64,000 nucleotides of DNA from Hirudo medicinalis (taxonomy: Eukaryota; Annelida; Clitellata; Hirudinida; Hirudinidae), in the NCBI GenBank assembly GCA_011800805.1, contig MPNW01000228.1:67532-131531 (forward strand), read 5' to 3'. A model generated the notes under the pieces. It was not told where the DNA came from and did no database searches. It saw only the letters and a list, made by a program, of their open reading frames with translations. Positions 11,074 to 24,700 of this stretch are shown here, one piece after another. A program made the position numbers and the translations under genes. How positions within the stretch are numbered: the stretch's first letter is position 1; every line of letters begins with the position of its first letter.

Positions 11074-14000
11074 TTCAGTGCATTCTGGGAGGCAATGTTG
11101 TTAAGCTTACTCTCCATGAGGCCATTCTAAAGATTGCTCAATAATAATGAAACAATGATTGATTGAAAAACTAATTTTAAATTAATAATAATAGCAATAC
11201 CATTAAAGCATGCGAAACAGCCGACAGTAATTTATGTTTCAGTGGCCAGAGGAAAATAATTTTTATTAGAAATCGCACGAACAACCAGGGGTTCAAGACC
11301 CATTCTCGACCGACTTTTGACCCAATCGGATTAGTGCTCCTGCATACCATTATTTCTTTTAGGACCGAAAAATGGATTCAGCTTGTCATCAAGAGTGGGT
11401 GGATGCGAGATTTCAAGTCATGAAACATTGATGATGATAATGATAGTTTTGACAATGAGGGCAGGATCAGCTGCAGAAGTTTTAATCCCACGACAAGTTC
11501 ATCGATAAATATAAAAATGTCTATCAGATGCTGAATGTTGTGACATTGTGCTGAATGTTGTGACATTGCTGAAGCATTGTCATCGACACATTGAGGATGT
11601 TTTTGGACAAAAAACAGGAAATTTATTTAATTTTTCAAAACAATTTCAAGCTTTGATTAGAGTGATTTTATTTCTCGAAAAATCTTTATAATTTTTATAA
11701 TTTTTAATGATATTAAGAAATTGTTCTTTAAATTGTGCCTCCTTAAGCTAAACAATTTTAAGTTGAAATTAAAAATATATTTAAAGATATGTATAAATAT
11801 TTTAGTTTCGATCTGTCTTGCATAATTCATTCATGCTTTCCTGTCTTGTTTTCAATGACTTAAATGACTGTTTACAAATAAATGAAGCAATTTATACCAG
11901 TAATTAGTTAATTAATAACACAGTTATCAATGATTCTCATCAAACAAATGTCGCAAAAAATATTTAGCTGATGATTTTACAAATATTTTTTGCAAATAAT
12001 CCTCGAATTATTTCTTAATTCAATTTTTTTAATTCTTTTATTTATCCTTCAAAATTTTCTCATAAAACACGAAACTGAAGCTAATTTTCTGCAATTTCTC
12101 AAATAAATTATTTGTTAATTTAATCAAGAAAACATGATTAAATATAATTATAATAAATATATTAATTAATAATAAATAATAATAATTCAACTGAATTTTC
12201 AATATATTTAACAAGCAATAACAACGAGATATTCTTAAGAAATTTAAAAAAGTTTAATTCTTTATCTCCACTTATCATTGACTGCATGTGGACCCCAATA
12301 CCGTGCGTGAAAGCTGTTTATAAGGCACGAATAAGTGACAGAACTAGCTTTGTAAGAGAACTGATTTGAACTCATCTCGGCAAACTCCGAGCATATCGGA
12401 AATAATAATTCAAAATATTCATTGTATATTCTCGTTAATCACTGTCTCCAGAACTTGGAGACTCAAAAAATGTACAAAATGCTGCTGTTTTAAATTATTT
12501 ATAGCTTTGTTTTTCAGCGAAAGCCGAAATTGTTGTTGATTATCCTGTCCTAATGAGGCCTATTGTCGACAAATGTGTTTTTTCCCTTGGAGAGTAACAA
12601 CAAAAACATTTGTAAGAAGTCGTTCCTGTTTCGAATGTGCCGAGGTAGGAAGCGATTTCATCTTGTTAAAACGCTTTTATGACTTAAACCTTTTAAAGTC
12701 AAACATTAAAGTAAATTTTTAAATTTTAATATGATAATTTATAAAAATAAAATAAAAACTTTAAGTAGATTAATATCTACAACGTAATGAACCAGAATGA
12801 CTGGTTTATTATGTATAATCAGCATTCAATCCAATTAGAAGTAACTTTTCATTACGAAAGTAAGAAAATGATTGAAATGATTGAAATGATTGAACAAATG
12901 TAATATTCAACACAAAAAGCAGTATGCATACATTGATTCCATAAATTATCATGCTGGCAACATTTCCTTTGTGAAGTCAACTCTTTATTAAGAATCGCAG
13001 GAAAGATATTTAGGAACAATTTTATAAATAAATCATGTGAACATTTTTAGGCATTTTATTAAATTTCAAGTTATTTCTATGAGAAGACTCAAAAATTTGA
13101 TTTATTGATAAATTTATCATTAAATTTTTAAGTAATTTCGAACGAAAAATTTAAAATTTATCATTTATGATAAGGTTCTTGAGTCCATAAAAATGATTAT
13201 CTGAAAGGTAAAATTTGTTTTTGGTGAACTTACAATAATTTCATAAAGTGGAGGATGATTTCTGAGAAATAAAACAAGAAATATTAAAAATTCCATTCTT
13301 GTGCTTCCATTCAATAAACTACATTCACAGTTGATATATTCACATTCATACATTACATTAATATTAAAATCAACAGTGACATCATGAATATTTATGTTTG
13401 GGCCATTTTAAGCGATCCATTGTTAGCTTTTTACCAGCCTCATCAAGTTCTTGAAAGAGGTGAGAAAGAACAAGGAAGAAGTTTTGTAAACTTACAATTA
13501 CTATCCTCAGTGTCTCTGCATTATATTAGCATTTCACGCGAATATAATTTTTATAAATCTGTATCCCTTTAAACTCTTGGTGTCTTCATTAACCACTGGA
13601 ACAAATTAATTCCAAATAAAAATCATTTAATTTTGTAAAAGGCGTAAATTATCTTTACCTTATCTATATTTTATTTATGTAAAAATAATTAAAAAACAAC
13701 CCTAAGTTTGCAATTTTACTTGTTGACATTTAAAAAATTTGTAAAATTTTAAAATTAGTGGTTGGAAATCAATAAGGCACTAAAATGATTATGAAATAAA
13801 ACTTTTAAGTCAGAGTGAGGTCAGTTAAATGATCATCCGGTTGATTACTTCATTATAAAGGCAATTCTTTTGGGATTAGACTTTCAACCGACCTCAGATT
13901 GAAACTTGCGATAGAGTTCGCCAAGCCTTAGTCCTAAATACATATCTAATGTAAAATGCCCATCGATATTAGAGAATCCACTAATAATTTATGGATTTTA

Positions 14001-15217
14001 AATAAATTTCTGTAATAAAACTTGATTTTCTTTATTGGTCCACAGTAATCCTTAAATAAATGTTTGGGACAATTTCTGGCTTAAAACTGAAACTTATAAA
14101 CAAAGTGTTTAGTTTGAAGGGATATTTTGTGGGAAATAATTTATGATTTTTATTACTATACTATTATGTTAAAATTCCTTTTAAGTAATAGTTGTGGAGG
14201 CCGTGATTGGATCCATCAAATCAACCTGATGCAGCGCTTCCAAACGAAATGGTTTACCGGTACCGAAAAAATATTTTTTATCCCTTTGTCGTACATATTG
14301 ATCTAAGTGGATCAACAGCCATTTCAGGAAGTTCTATAAACGCTCAGAAGTAATTCATTGCAGGGGGGGATCGATGCTATTGATGTTTGCCTGTTTTCCG
14401 CTTTTATATCCAATAAATTCCTTGCGCGGTTTTTTCATTAAGAAATTCACTTTTGAGGTGAAAAAGTAAAAAGCAGTTCTTTTCAATAAGTCTTTAATTT
14501 TTGATTTGATCGACGAATGGTTTCGACAGCGAATCAAGCAGATCAAATGCGAATTAAAATGACCAACATTACGATTCACCATTGCATCTCGTTTGATGCC
14601 ATCACCAACTTATTCGTTGTGAAAGAATTATTTATGACTTTTACTGTCGAAATCTACGTCCACCTGAGGCTATTTACTTGTTAAGGTGTGTTAAGGTGTG
14701 TTTAATTGGACTTCAGGCCTATCTAAGAATACGATCAACATTAGAATTTCATTTCTAAGTTTTTGTAGAATTTTAAAGTTTACAAACCAAATAATTCATA
14801 AAATATTTTAAGAATCATTTGTATTTTACAAAAGCACTACGAATTAATAGTTACGTAATAACTTATTTATAAACAATCACTGGTATAATTATGAAAAAAT
14901 ATCCTCCTGTATCGAAGATAGCTTTAGTTTCCATTTCTTTCAATGACATCCACGTAATGAATAATCATACATCTATTCGTCATCTGAGCTAATAACACAT
15001 AAAATTGATTAGCGGTCAATTCGTCTCAAGACAAATGATCAATGATTGATAAAAAAGCAGAAAATTAAATTATTTATTATGATTATGAAAATTGTTTGTT
15101 TGTCTGGTTTCGTTAAGCTCTGACATTGTTAACATTTTTAATATTTGGGGATTAACTCTATTCGTTTGAAATTTCTCAGATTTGAGCAGGTGTTTCTTGT
15201 TGACTGTTACGTTAACG

Positions 15218-15256
15218 ATTCATTATTATTATTATTATTATTATTATCATTATTTT
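15218..15256. repeat. ATT microsatellite
   Basis: About a dozen ATT units with one ATC interruption. Confidence 0.85.
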
Positions 15257-15623
15257 ATCGCATATTTGTAATAAAATAAATAAATTGATACAAACATTTA
15301 CATAACCTCCATAGCTAATAAAAATGTACCGAATTAGGAGAAATTACTCACTTAGAATTCTATTAGTCTGTTTTGTTGCAAACATTCGAGCCACTTTGTA
15401 CTTTGGAACTTGACTCTAAAAATATTTCAAGTTTTCAGCTTCGATTTCATATAAATAAATAAACCCTTATAATAGTTCTTAATATTCTGACCAAGTTTTT
15501 AATTTTTGTTTGCCACGTTCAAAACTTAAAATTAATTATTTAGAGATGAATGTCTCCATAGGATTGATGTAAATCTTAACAGGATAAATGTAAAATCTTA
15601 ATCTAATTAACTATACTTACATT

Positions 15624-15685
15624 NNNNNNNNNNNNNNNNNNNNNNNNNNNNNNNNNNNNNNNNNNNNNNNNNNNNNNNNNNNNNN
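15624..15685. other. Assembly gap (62 N)
   Basis: The run of N is flanked on both sides by the same short sequence (ACTTACATT). This suggests that the two contig ends overlap or duplicate each other at the gap. Confidence 0.95.
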
Positions 15686-16499
15686 ACTTACATTGAATTT
15701 TAAATATTGTCAGTTAAATAAAACACTCATTTTCTGTAAGGACATCGTGATAAATATAACTTAAACTTGTGCTTGCACAATATTTTAAGAGTGTTTCCAG
15801 GGCTAAGTGTTATGCTTTAAAGTGATCGCAAGAGCCTTACTAGAGCCTTGAATTTGAAAGCTTGTGACCGTTTATTAGAAATAAACACTTGTTGCAAAAA
15901 CTGGACTAGTAGAAGAAATAAAGATAACTCTTACGTTGTTGATAAACATTAGAGTGTTGTATTTTGAACGCTTCGTTAAGAATTATAATTCTGTAGCACA
16001 GAGAATTTGCTAAACATAAAATGTCATCATGTGTCGATAATATAATTTTTTATTATTTTATATTAAAGTTTGCAAATCTATTATTATTGGCCAGTGCATT
16101 CTTTGGGACTGGGTCCATTACAAAGTTTGCTGTTGTTACGAAAGAAATGTTTTTAATGCTTCGAGACCAAATAATATGATTTCAGATCAGATTGCTTCAA
16201 CTTGATCAGGTTTTCAAGTTCTTTTGACACGTTTTGAAGATGCTTTACAAGCAGCTGGAACTTTATTTTGGGTAATTGTTTATAAAAGTGAATTGAAGGC
16301 TATTTGCTCAACACTAAAAGCTTTGAATAGATGTTTCATTTAAGCAGGAAGTTTATCAGTACACGATTTACGTGTTCATTCGTTTGAAATATTGAAAAAC
16401 AAATTAAACTGATTTTAACGGGTAATGTGATTTTTTAGTTGATTAATTGTTAAATATTCATCCCTTTCAACTTACTTCTTTTGAAAACAAATTTTGCTT

Positions 16500-16518
16500 A
16501 TTATTATTATTATCATTA

Positions 16519-16561
<43 letters not shown>

Positions 16562-16567
16562 TGTTAC

Positions 16568-16634
<67 letters not shown>

Positions 16635-16735
16635 GTTATTATTATTATTATTGTTATTATTATTATTATTGTTATTATTATTATTATTGTTATTGTTATT
16701 ATTACTATTACTATTACTATTACTATTACCATTAC
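16500..16735. repeat. TTA trinucleotide microsatellite, about 235 bp
   Basis: A nearly uninterrupted TTA tract with TTG and CTA variants. All five long frames across it (Leu, Tyr, Ile or Asn homopolymers) are artefacts of the repeat. Confidence 0.95.
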
Positions 16736-17416
16736 ATTGATAACAACTGAAGCATCCTTTCAAAGGTTTTCTAAGTGCTGAGCAAGCAACCGTCACTCAA
16801 GAAAGACAAACAAACAAAACGAGTGAAAAGTTCACCATTAGAAAGCCACGAATTACGACCAAATGGACTTAATTCCTCCAATTACAAGAGAAATATCCTC
16901 TCAAAGGTCCTTGTTTGGCTTCAGATTTAACCGCGACTGTGCTTATCTCTGAGAAACTGTTACTGCTTGCACAATCACCGAGGCCTGTGCTGTTCTAATT
17001 TTATTTTAAGTTTTAGTTTTAATTATGTGCTATTTAACTACAATTTAGTAGTTTATTTGCAGATTTTATTTCACTTAATTTAAATATAAAAATATTCGAC
17101 TTAATTTGTTCGAAATTAAATTATTTAGTTGCTTTTAAATTAAATTTAATATCAATGGACAATTGATGGTTTAATAAGAAACTAAGATACAATGTCGAGT
17201 TAATTTTGTTACTATTATTATATTTTTAAATATTTATTATTATTATTACATTATTATTATTATATTTTATACATAAATTTGAATTTTGTTTCGTTGATGT
17301 TGAATTTGCTATTACTCTCAAACAGAGGCTTTCAAGAGAAGCATCGGCCATAAAAGAACTTGAAGCTGCTGCAATCTTGAAGCAATGCTTAAGGACTCCA
17401 CCACATAAACCCTCTA

Positions 17417-19180
17417 ATGGATGTTATTTTTGAGCACAACCTTGCAGCTTATCTCTGGATAGTCTTCGGTCCGGTTTTGCTCGTCATCGGCATCTTTGGC
17501 AATTGCCTCAGTCTCATAGTACTCATCGGACCTTCATTTGCCAAGAATTCTGCTGCTTTTGGTCTCAGCGCCCTGGCAGTTGTGGACACCGGAGTCTTGG
17601 TAGTGTCTCTTTTGAGGCAGTGGATCTATTATCTCACGGACGGATTCGATGTCAGGGTATTGTTCTTTTCCTTTGGTTGTAAGTTTCAAGCTTTTTTGTC
17701 CTACTTTCTGAGCCAACTGTCGTCATGGACCGTTGTCATGGTTACAATCGAGAGAGCACTATCCGTCCTCTGCCCTCTTACTGTGCGTTCAAGAATCACT
17801 AGGAGTCGAACCATCCTCTTCTGGGTTTTTCTCTCCTGCATCATTTTTCTCATTAATGCTCATTTCTTTTGGACCATTGAACTGTTTCTTGACATTCATG
17901 AATATGACAACCAAACATCACTGGAAACAACACCTTTCTATGAAAGCAAGACGACCCCTAGGGATGAACTAAGCTTGGTCACACTCGGCTACACTCGCTA
18001 CTACGTCTCCAATCAGACTTCTCACCCGGGCAACCAAAATGCCGAAAAGTACCTGTGTTTTTTTAAAATCGACTACCTAGAATTTTCCGCCACCGTTTTG
18101 CCTTGGTTGGACTTCTTCCTTACAGTGGCCATCCCCTTCCTGCTCATAGCTTTCTTCAACATCCTCATCGCCATCTGTGTCTGGCGTACAGTGTCCGCGA
18201 ATAGCTTGTATCGCCATCATCCGAGCACCCGACAATCTTTCCGCGAAAGTCTCTCCGCCGAAGAAAATGCGGGAAACAATCACGATTCCATCCTCAAGCG
18301 ACTCAGCAACGCGTCTGACAACAGTCGCCACAGACGTCGAAGTAGTTCCTGCGCCAACCTGAAATTTCCAGATCAGCAGGAGAGGCGTGCCAAAAAAGAG
18401 AACAAGTCGAGAAAGTGCAGCGTCTCGGTAGGAGGGGAGGACAACAGTGACCATTACTCTGACGTGTTCTACGCAGGTGCGAGGTGTTCAAGAGACGAAA
18501 GAAACTGTGACAAGTCCTTCAATCACGATAAACAGAAACTCGAGCAGCGTGTTTCCAATGAAAGCCATTCTTTTCTCAAGTCGAAATTTGGAAGACCTTC
18601 GAGAGACGGTCAGCAGAGATGCTCAAACTCACCAGCTTCTCAAAGTCACCCACCGTGCACCCAAAAATTGTCCTTTCAATCCGTAGCCCTCAGCACCCCA
18701 CCTAGAAAACAATTCTCCGTTCGAAAAAGGGATCAGATTCTAGCCCCTTTCACGGCCATGTTGGTAGGTCTTGGGGTCATGTTTCTCATGACTAATGCTC
18801 CAAGCGGCGTGTACTTCATCCTTCAAGAAAGTCTTTTTGCCAAAATAGCCGATAACGACGATTACAGCAAAGTCGGCCCGCTCAGACTCGCTTATGCCAT
18901 CGTCAACATCCTCTACTTCGTCAACCATTCGGCCAACTTTCTCCTCTATTGCCTGACAGGCTCCAAGTTTCGCATGGCCCTTCGCAAAACCTTGCGCTGT
19001 CAAAAGAAGCCCATCGCTCTGACACAGATCAAGTTGACCCAGAAGCCCCTGGCGCTGAAAACGCCAAACTCCAGATGTCGCTGCGACCGGGGCGATTCTG
19101 AGCCGAGAGGTTATGATGATAGTTCTTTGAGGGGATTCTCAACGCGACATCACAAATTTGCAACCATGAACGCATTCTGA
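17417..19180 (+). CDS. Class A G-protein-coupled receptor, protostome neuropeptide-receptor-like
   Basis: An uninterrupted 587-residue frame with seven membrane segments. TM1 (about 12-36) has the GN motif at 28-29. TM2 has the conserved Asp at 57. Cys88 at the top of TM3 can pair with the ECL2 Cys in KYLCFF. The DRY position reads E112-R113-A114. ECL2 is long, with two N-glycosylation sequons (NQTS). TM5 is about 225-257. A very long, Ser/Arg-rich third intracellular loop of about 180 residues precedes TM6 (about 441-465). TM7 ends NHSANFLLY, then LTGSKFR at the membrane exit; this replaces NPxxY and is typical of FMRFamide/peptide-receptor-like protostome GPCRs. The ligand cannot be deduced. 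The N terminus before TM1 is only about 11 residues, so an upstream exon is possible. Codon use is clearly more GC-rich than the flanks, supporting a real gene. Confidence 0.93.
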   Translation: MDVIFEHNLAAYLWIVFGPVLLVIGIFGNCLSLIVLIGPSFAKNSAAFGLSALAVVDTGVLVVSLLRQWIYYLTDGFDVRVLFFSFGCKFQAFLSYFLSQLSSWTVVMVTIERALSVLCPLTVRSRITRSRTILFWVFLSCIIFLINAHFFWTIELFLDIHEYDNQTSLETTPFYESKTTPRDELSLVTLGYTRYYVSNQTSHPGNQNAEKYLCFFKIDYLEFSATVLPWLDFFLTVAIPFLLIAFFNILIAICVWRTVSANSLYRHHPSTRQSFRESLSAEENAGNNHDSILKRLSNASDNSRHRRRSSSCANLKFPDQQERRAKKENKSRKCSVSVGGEDNSDHYSDVFYAGARCSRDERNCDKSFNHDKQKLEQRVSNESHSFLKSKFGRPSRDGQQRCSNSPASQSHPPCTQKLSFQSVALSTPPRKQFSVRKRDQILAPFTAMLVGLGVMFLMTNAPSGVYFILQESLFAKIADNDDYSKVGPLRLAYAIVNILYFVNHSANFLLYCLTGSKFRMALRKTLRCQKKPIALTQIKLTQKPLALKTPNSRCRCDRGDSEPRGYDDSSLRGFSTRHHKFATMNAF

Positions 19181-21529
19181 CATATGTAACAATTAAGAGT
19201 CATTTAAATGCTCTGGTAATGATGATGATGATGATGATGATTATGAAGGTGTAAAAGATGTTGACATTACGATAGGAGGATTTTAATAGACGGATACTTT
19301 CTGATATTTTCAGTGATTAATTCTTCGGTATTATTATCTTAATTCCAATTTTTCCAAGCTGCTGGAACCCACGTTCGATAGAGGAATGGTGATGATGATT
19401 ATTATGATGATGTGGCTCCACAACAAATGAACGCAAGACAATTGCACACACGACCATTGAACATATTACAATTAAGCACAAATTATTCTAAAATGTATTT
19501 GGGTGTAGAAACAGGGCCGTCGAAAGGGGGAGGAGAGGGGGCTACAGATTACCTTGTGTGTGTTATCCTCTTTCTTCTAGCTATTTATTATTTAGAGCTG
19601 TGTGGGAGTGAATTTGATCGATCTCAAACGTCGAACTGATATTTTAAATAAATTCAACCTTTCAAGTCAACTCGTGACAAATTTGAACTTCAATTTTTCT
19701 AAGGACAACAATACATGTATACTGTATATTTTTCGATGATTGTTGACCAAATGAAAGACAAAAGCCAACTCAGAGGCAGCGACTTTGGCACCTAACTAAC
19801 CCTATCCCTTTCCCCTAACCCTACCCCTTGACCATGGAAGAGCTGACGAAATTTGCTCCCTGTGAGTTTGCAATAATTTGTTCTTAGTTGTGTTCAAATA
19901 TCATGTGTTCAATTGTCCTGTGCGCAATTGTCTATGTCTGCAATTGTCTGGTTGCCGACATCAACATGTACATCAACATTAATTTCTGTATTTCGTCCTG
20001 TGATCTGATTGTCGCCAAGGGTCCAATATTTTCCTTCCTTTCCTCTCTTGCCGCCAGCGTCATCATCATCGTCATCGTCACCATCATCATCAACATCACC
20101 ACAGCCAATGTTATCATCATCGTAATGATTATCAACATCGTGGCCATATTTATTAAATCACTGCTGCATCAAAACCTTCTGTGCTCCCTCACGGTCTAAT
20201 GGTTTTAAAACTTCCGCCTCCCACGATGGCTGCACGGATTTGAATTCCGATGTAGTTATGTAGCGGAGGTTAATGAACAATAACAATATCAACACCTTTT
20301 CGTCATCGTCTTCATGGTCAAAAAATTGGTTATCATTTTTATCATCGTCATCGTCGTCGTCGTCGTCATCATCAGCATCATCAAACTCTCTTCATTGTCG
20401 TCATCTTTGCCACAACGCATGCTGGTTTCTATTTTTGTAGCTTCGTCTTTTGACGAAAAATAAAAGTCTGTTGCAAACATTTTGCAATCGCTTTTCTTGG
20501 ATCATGTTTTAAAGATAAAATCACATTTAAACGCTTCATTCAAAATAACAATTCGCATACTTTATTCACAATAATCCTTCTTTTCTAAGCTTTACACATT
20601 TCTAAACGTTTGAATGATCAATGCAACATCAGGCGCACAGCAAAAATCACTAAATTTTTGTCTCCGGCCATCAGGACGACATCTTCATTACAGTCGTCGT
20701 CATCACCACCGGTTTAGTCATCATCAGCAGCGCAATGTGATCAGAAAAAGAGGAAGTTTCAATCCTGGATGAATGATTCGTGTTTCCAGATGTCAAGAGG
20801 AAAGTCACCCAGTCAGTGGTTGCCGGAAGGGCAGGGGAGTTAGGCCCATTTTTAGGATGGTGATGACGATAGCGATTGCAATGAGGCTTGCACAAAAACA
20901 GAAGTTCTTTCACCAGATTCCAAGTGAATTTCCTCGCTAAACCAAGACCAGCATTTGATATCACGACACTCACATGAACCTAAGCATTATTGAATATGTT
21001 TGGCTATAAATTTCCAGTTATTGTTGTTCCGAAACTATTGTGCTTGTGTTGAAGTATCATTCGTCGTAACAAGTTCTGCTTTTATTCTACAAGTTAATGT
21101 ATTACATTACGGTAATGAGCAATTGAATGTAGACACATTCACATTCACATTCACATCATTAAAGTACAAATGAAACACATTTAAGCTGTTGTTAAATCTT
21201 TACGGTCTCTACGTCCAAGTACACCAGGAAATATCTGGACGGACATGTTTTATTGTGAGCTATATAAATGCATTCACTCCACCATCTTTGTTTCCGGCTA
21301 GCGGATGAGTCCACTTGCAATAAAAGCCAAACTGCCTTTCTACAATCACTATTATGACAATGTGACATTTGTGAGTGGTGCAACCTTAGTTGATGTGGAC
21401 TAAAGGATTACAGTAGTTGCAGGTTTGAACTACGTTGTAACTGTTATCAAAGCATCGGGCAATGATGAAAGGTGAAGCCAGTCAATCACCCAATCTAAGT
21501 CGTCAGCATCACCATCATCACTACCATCA
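19181..21529. other. Intergenic region, 3' flank of the GPCR
   Basis: It contains scattered GAT/ATC microsatellites (about 19219-19242, 20056-20125, 20340-20390) and an AATAAA near 19648 that could serve the GPCR transcript. A minus-strand open frame of 100 codons at 20671-20973 has moderately coding-like composition in its first half, but no recognisable domain and a repeat-derived tail. No other genes are seen. Confidence 0.4.
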
Positions 21530-21772
21530 TCATCACCATTAAAAGCTTGGAAAGTCATGGTCATTCCACTCTGAGATTTGAGAGATCTTTCTAAGAGGAA
21601 ATGCCAACTCCCAAAAAAGTAAAAATTCCATGCAATAAAACTTAAGGCAANTCATCACCATTAAAAGCTTGGAAAGTCATGGTCATTCCACTCTGAGATT
21701 TGAGAGATCTTTCTAAGAGGAAATGCCAACTCCCAAAAAAGTAAAAATTCCATGCAATAAAACTTAAGGCAA
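21530..21772. repeat. Perfect 121-bp tandem duplication separated by a single N
   Basis: Bases 21530-21650 and 21652-21772 are identical as far as can be read, with one N at 21651 between them. Identity plus the placeholder base points to an assembly join rather than a biological duplication. Confidence 0.9.
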
Positions 21773-24700
21773 CTGAACAGATGAATAACAACATTGAACA
21801 CGTACATGAGAAGGTAGTAATTCGTGTTTTATCAATTCTTTTTACAACGACGATCATCATCACCACCATCACAGTTATCATCCCAAAGTAGGCACCAATT
21901 TTTTCACCAACAATTTCGAAGAAGCCGACAAAATACGGACTTGAGGTAATGCGTTAAAACGTTGTTTGGACAAAGTGTATCATGAAATGTGATATCACAA
22001 ACAGGCATCATTCTTGGGAGGCGAGAAAGGGAGTCGTTGAAAAGGTTTAATGGAATACTTTTAGAGCATATATGGAATTGAACTTTAAACTCTTTCAATT
22101 GCTAATGATTCAATCCATCAACCCTCATCTCCAGTTGAAATTTTTATCAATCATTCCATCTACAAATCCATCCATCCATCTACAAATCCATCCATCCATC
22201 CATCCATCCAGCCACCATCTGCTTACATTGCCCACTAATCATTCGCTTGTCGAATTCCTTAACATTCCTAGTTCCAATCCATGCAAGTGTCTGTGCTAGT
22301 CGCCAACCAACACGAGTTCTAAACGTCCTCACTTACGATCTGATGATGATAATGATGACGATGACAGTTAAGACGATGACGGTGATAATGATTATGATGA
22401 CGGCCAAAACCACATGTGGAGTCGGAATGTTTCAAAATCTGTTCAACAAAAACATGACGAAGACAAAAATAAATCAATGATTTATGATTCTCGACTGAAA
22501 TTGAATGAAATTTTCTATTGCTTCGGTCATAAACCTGCTCCATCAATCTTGCATTTCTTTTTATTTTTAGAAAAAATGAGAGTAAAATTTTTCAACAATG
22601 TCGTTATTGTTTTTTGATGGAGGAAGATTTGTTTGGTTTGTTTGTTTGGTTCTGTCAATGAACCCCAATAAAGCTATTTTTATTCAATCATTTCATTCAT
22701 TCAGTTTTTCCTTCTAATATTGGATATTCAAGTTTGAAGTCACGCAAGTAATTACTTTGCGCTATATAAACTCCATTATTCTACATAAAATTCTATATTT
22801 ATTACAAAATATTACAAACGCAAATTTAAAAAAAAGGCTAAACAAATTGCATTGAAATCCTTGGTTATTCCATCCATCCATTTTAGTCGACTGTGTTGTC
22901 ATCTCTTCATCCCATCGAAGTGATAACAACCATCTGCTTCGGTTAATAAATGTTCACTTCTGATAAGGATTCTTCAAATCCTCATTACTCCACAAATTTT
23001 ATGAACAATCGACCTGAGGAAAGGGATTTTTAAATTTATGAATGAACGCATCAACTTTTTGAGTCGTGATTTATTTTCTTTTAACTCTTTTTCGAAACTC
23101 GGTGCAGACAAGAATCAAAAAGTACTTATTGATGTGTAAAAGTTCGAAGTATTCAGTCAACTGAGCGTGAGCCATCAACACGTGGATAAATCTGTATTGC
23201 AACCTATTTATTTGCCTTTACATCTCTTTAGCCTGCGCTAGGATTGTTGCTTTCAATCCAAAGAAACATTTATGCAAATGGCCAGCGACATATTAGACAG
23301 ATAATTTTGGGCAGATAAAGAGTTTTTACTTGCGATTGTAAATTTGATCATCCGCTGACACTCACAGCTTTTGTGATTGTTAATCCAAAGATTAACATGG
23401 AATTTTAGGTATTTTAGGTAATTATTCCCTCCCAGAAATTCCTTCTAATGATCTGAATCTGACATTTTATGACAACCACGACTCAAGTTTATGGCTAACA
23501 CTTCCCATCGTTCTTGAGACAATGTTTCAATCGGTGTTTGGTACCGATTACATTCATTCGTGTTAGCGAGGTGTAATTTAATAATAATAATAATAATAAT
23601 AATGATAATAATAATAATGACATTTTATAATAATAATTTCACATAAATACATATTTAAAAATGAAAGTATAATATACCAACACTTATTTATTAAAGGTCT
23701 TGGGCATCAACATGCATTAACACATCTTAAATTATAACTTATAACTTATTATAACTTATGGTGACGTGCTACAACATTTACTTGTTGTACAACATTTATT
23801 GTTGTTGAGCTGAGGCGATCAATTGGAATGAGACAGCATTGTGTTGAAAATTGAATGCACGATTATGGCAACCATTTGTTCACTCTTCACAACAAATATC
23901 TTCATTCATTCATTCATTCAATGCTTAATAAATATTATTTTAACAAATAATAAGTAATATTTTATAACTACTTTAATACTTGCATTCTATTTCTTCGTGT
24001 GCTTCTAATATTGCAACAGTTTCTTGTGATTTTTAAATTAATTTTCAATATGTTCTAATTAGCTTTATTATCTAAAATAATTACAAAATACAAACTTTAA
24101 AAACAAAACGCTTTTAGAACTCCCAAATATCTTTTGATTTTTCAAATCCTAATCTGTCATAAATCATTTGTACAAATGTTATCAAAATTTATCAATTTTC
24201 AGTTTTGATTCAAAACTAATTTCTTTTGGTTAAAAACAATTTATTTTTATTGTATATAAAATTTATTTTTCCTCTAAATATAACTAATCGTAAATATTTC
24301 AAGTACTTACAATGTCATATCATTGTAACCATAGTAAATGTCATAATAAAGAATGTATTAAAAACGAATATCTTGTAAATCATTGAAATTTAAAATAAAC
24401 GGTTACATAGGAAAACAGAAATAAAAGTTGTACTTTGTTTGCTTAAAACGGAAGATTATGTCTAAATTTACAATATAAACATTTAAGACAAAATATTTTT
24501 AAATAGATTGTTAAAAAATCCTAACAATTCAGCGCGAAGACATGTCTGAAGGCCTTGACACAAAGTCCCCTTTGTAAGCTTTGCGTTAGAATCACATCTC
24601 TGTGCTTAAATGAGGAAAAGGAGAAAGTGCTTATTTTTGGTGGATGCAAATAAGAAGCATACACCAACGATTCCATCGACAAATATCGAAATAATGGTGA

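Larger units (their letters stand above)
10093..15623. other. Gene-poor intergenic region
   Basis: Apart from the microsatellite at 10887-11073, this region is unremarkable AT-rich sequence on both strands. Short open frames were inspected for splice sites and family motifs and none could be supported as a gene. One minus-strand ATG at 13294-13296 begins a hydrophobic leader ending at a perfect GTAAGT donor (exon 13234-13296). It could be a signal-peptide exon, but nothing recognisable can be attached to it. Confidence 0.4.

Noticed and set aside
16447..16796. Long Leu, Asn, Ile and Tyr homopolymer frames
   Set aside because: All derive from one TTA microsatellite read in different frames; no splice sites or homology.
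19796..19831. CCCTAACCCTA-like sequence resembling a telomeric repeat
   Set aside because: Only a few irregular units inside unique sequence; not a telomere array.
20671..20973. Minus-strand frame of 100 codons starting with an NAGLGLAR-like segment
   Set aside because: The short NAG motif recalls dehydrogenases, but no cofactor motif or other exons follow and the tail is repeat-derived.
21256..22800. Repeated GCTATATAAA motif (about 21259 and 22761) that could be the end of a SINE-like element
   Set aside because: Only short shared motifs; no element body, target-site duplication or promoter boxes could be delimited.
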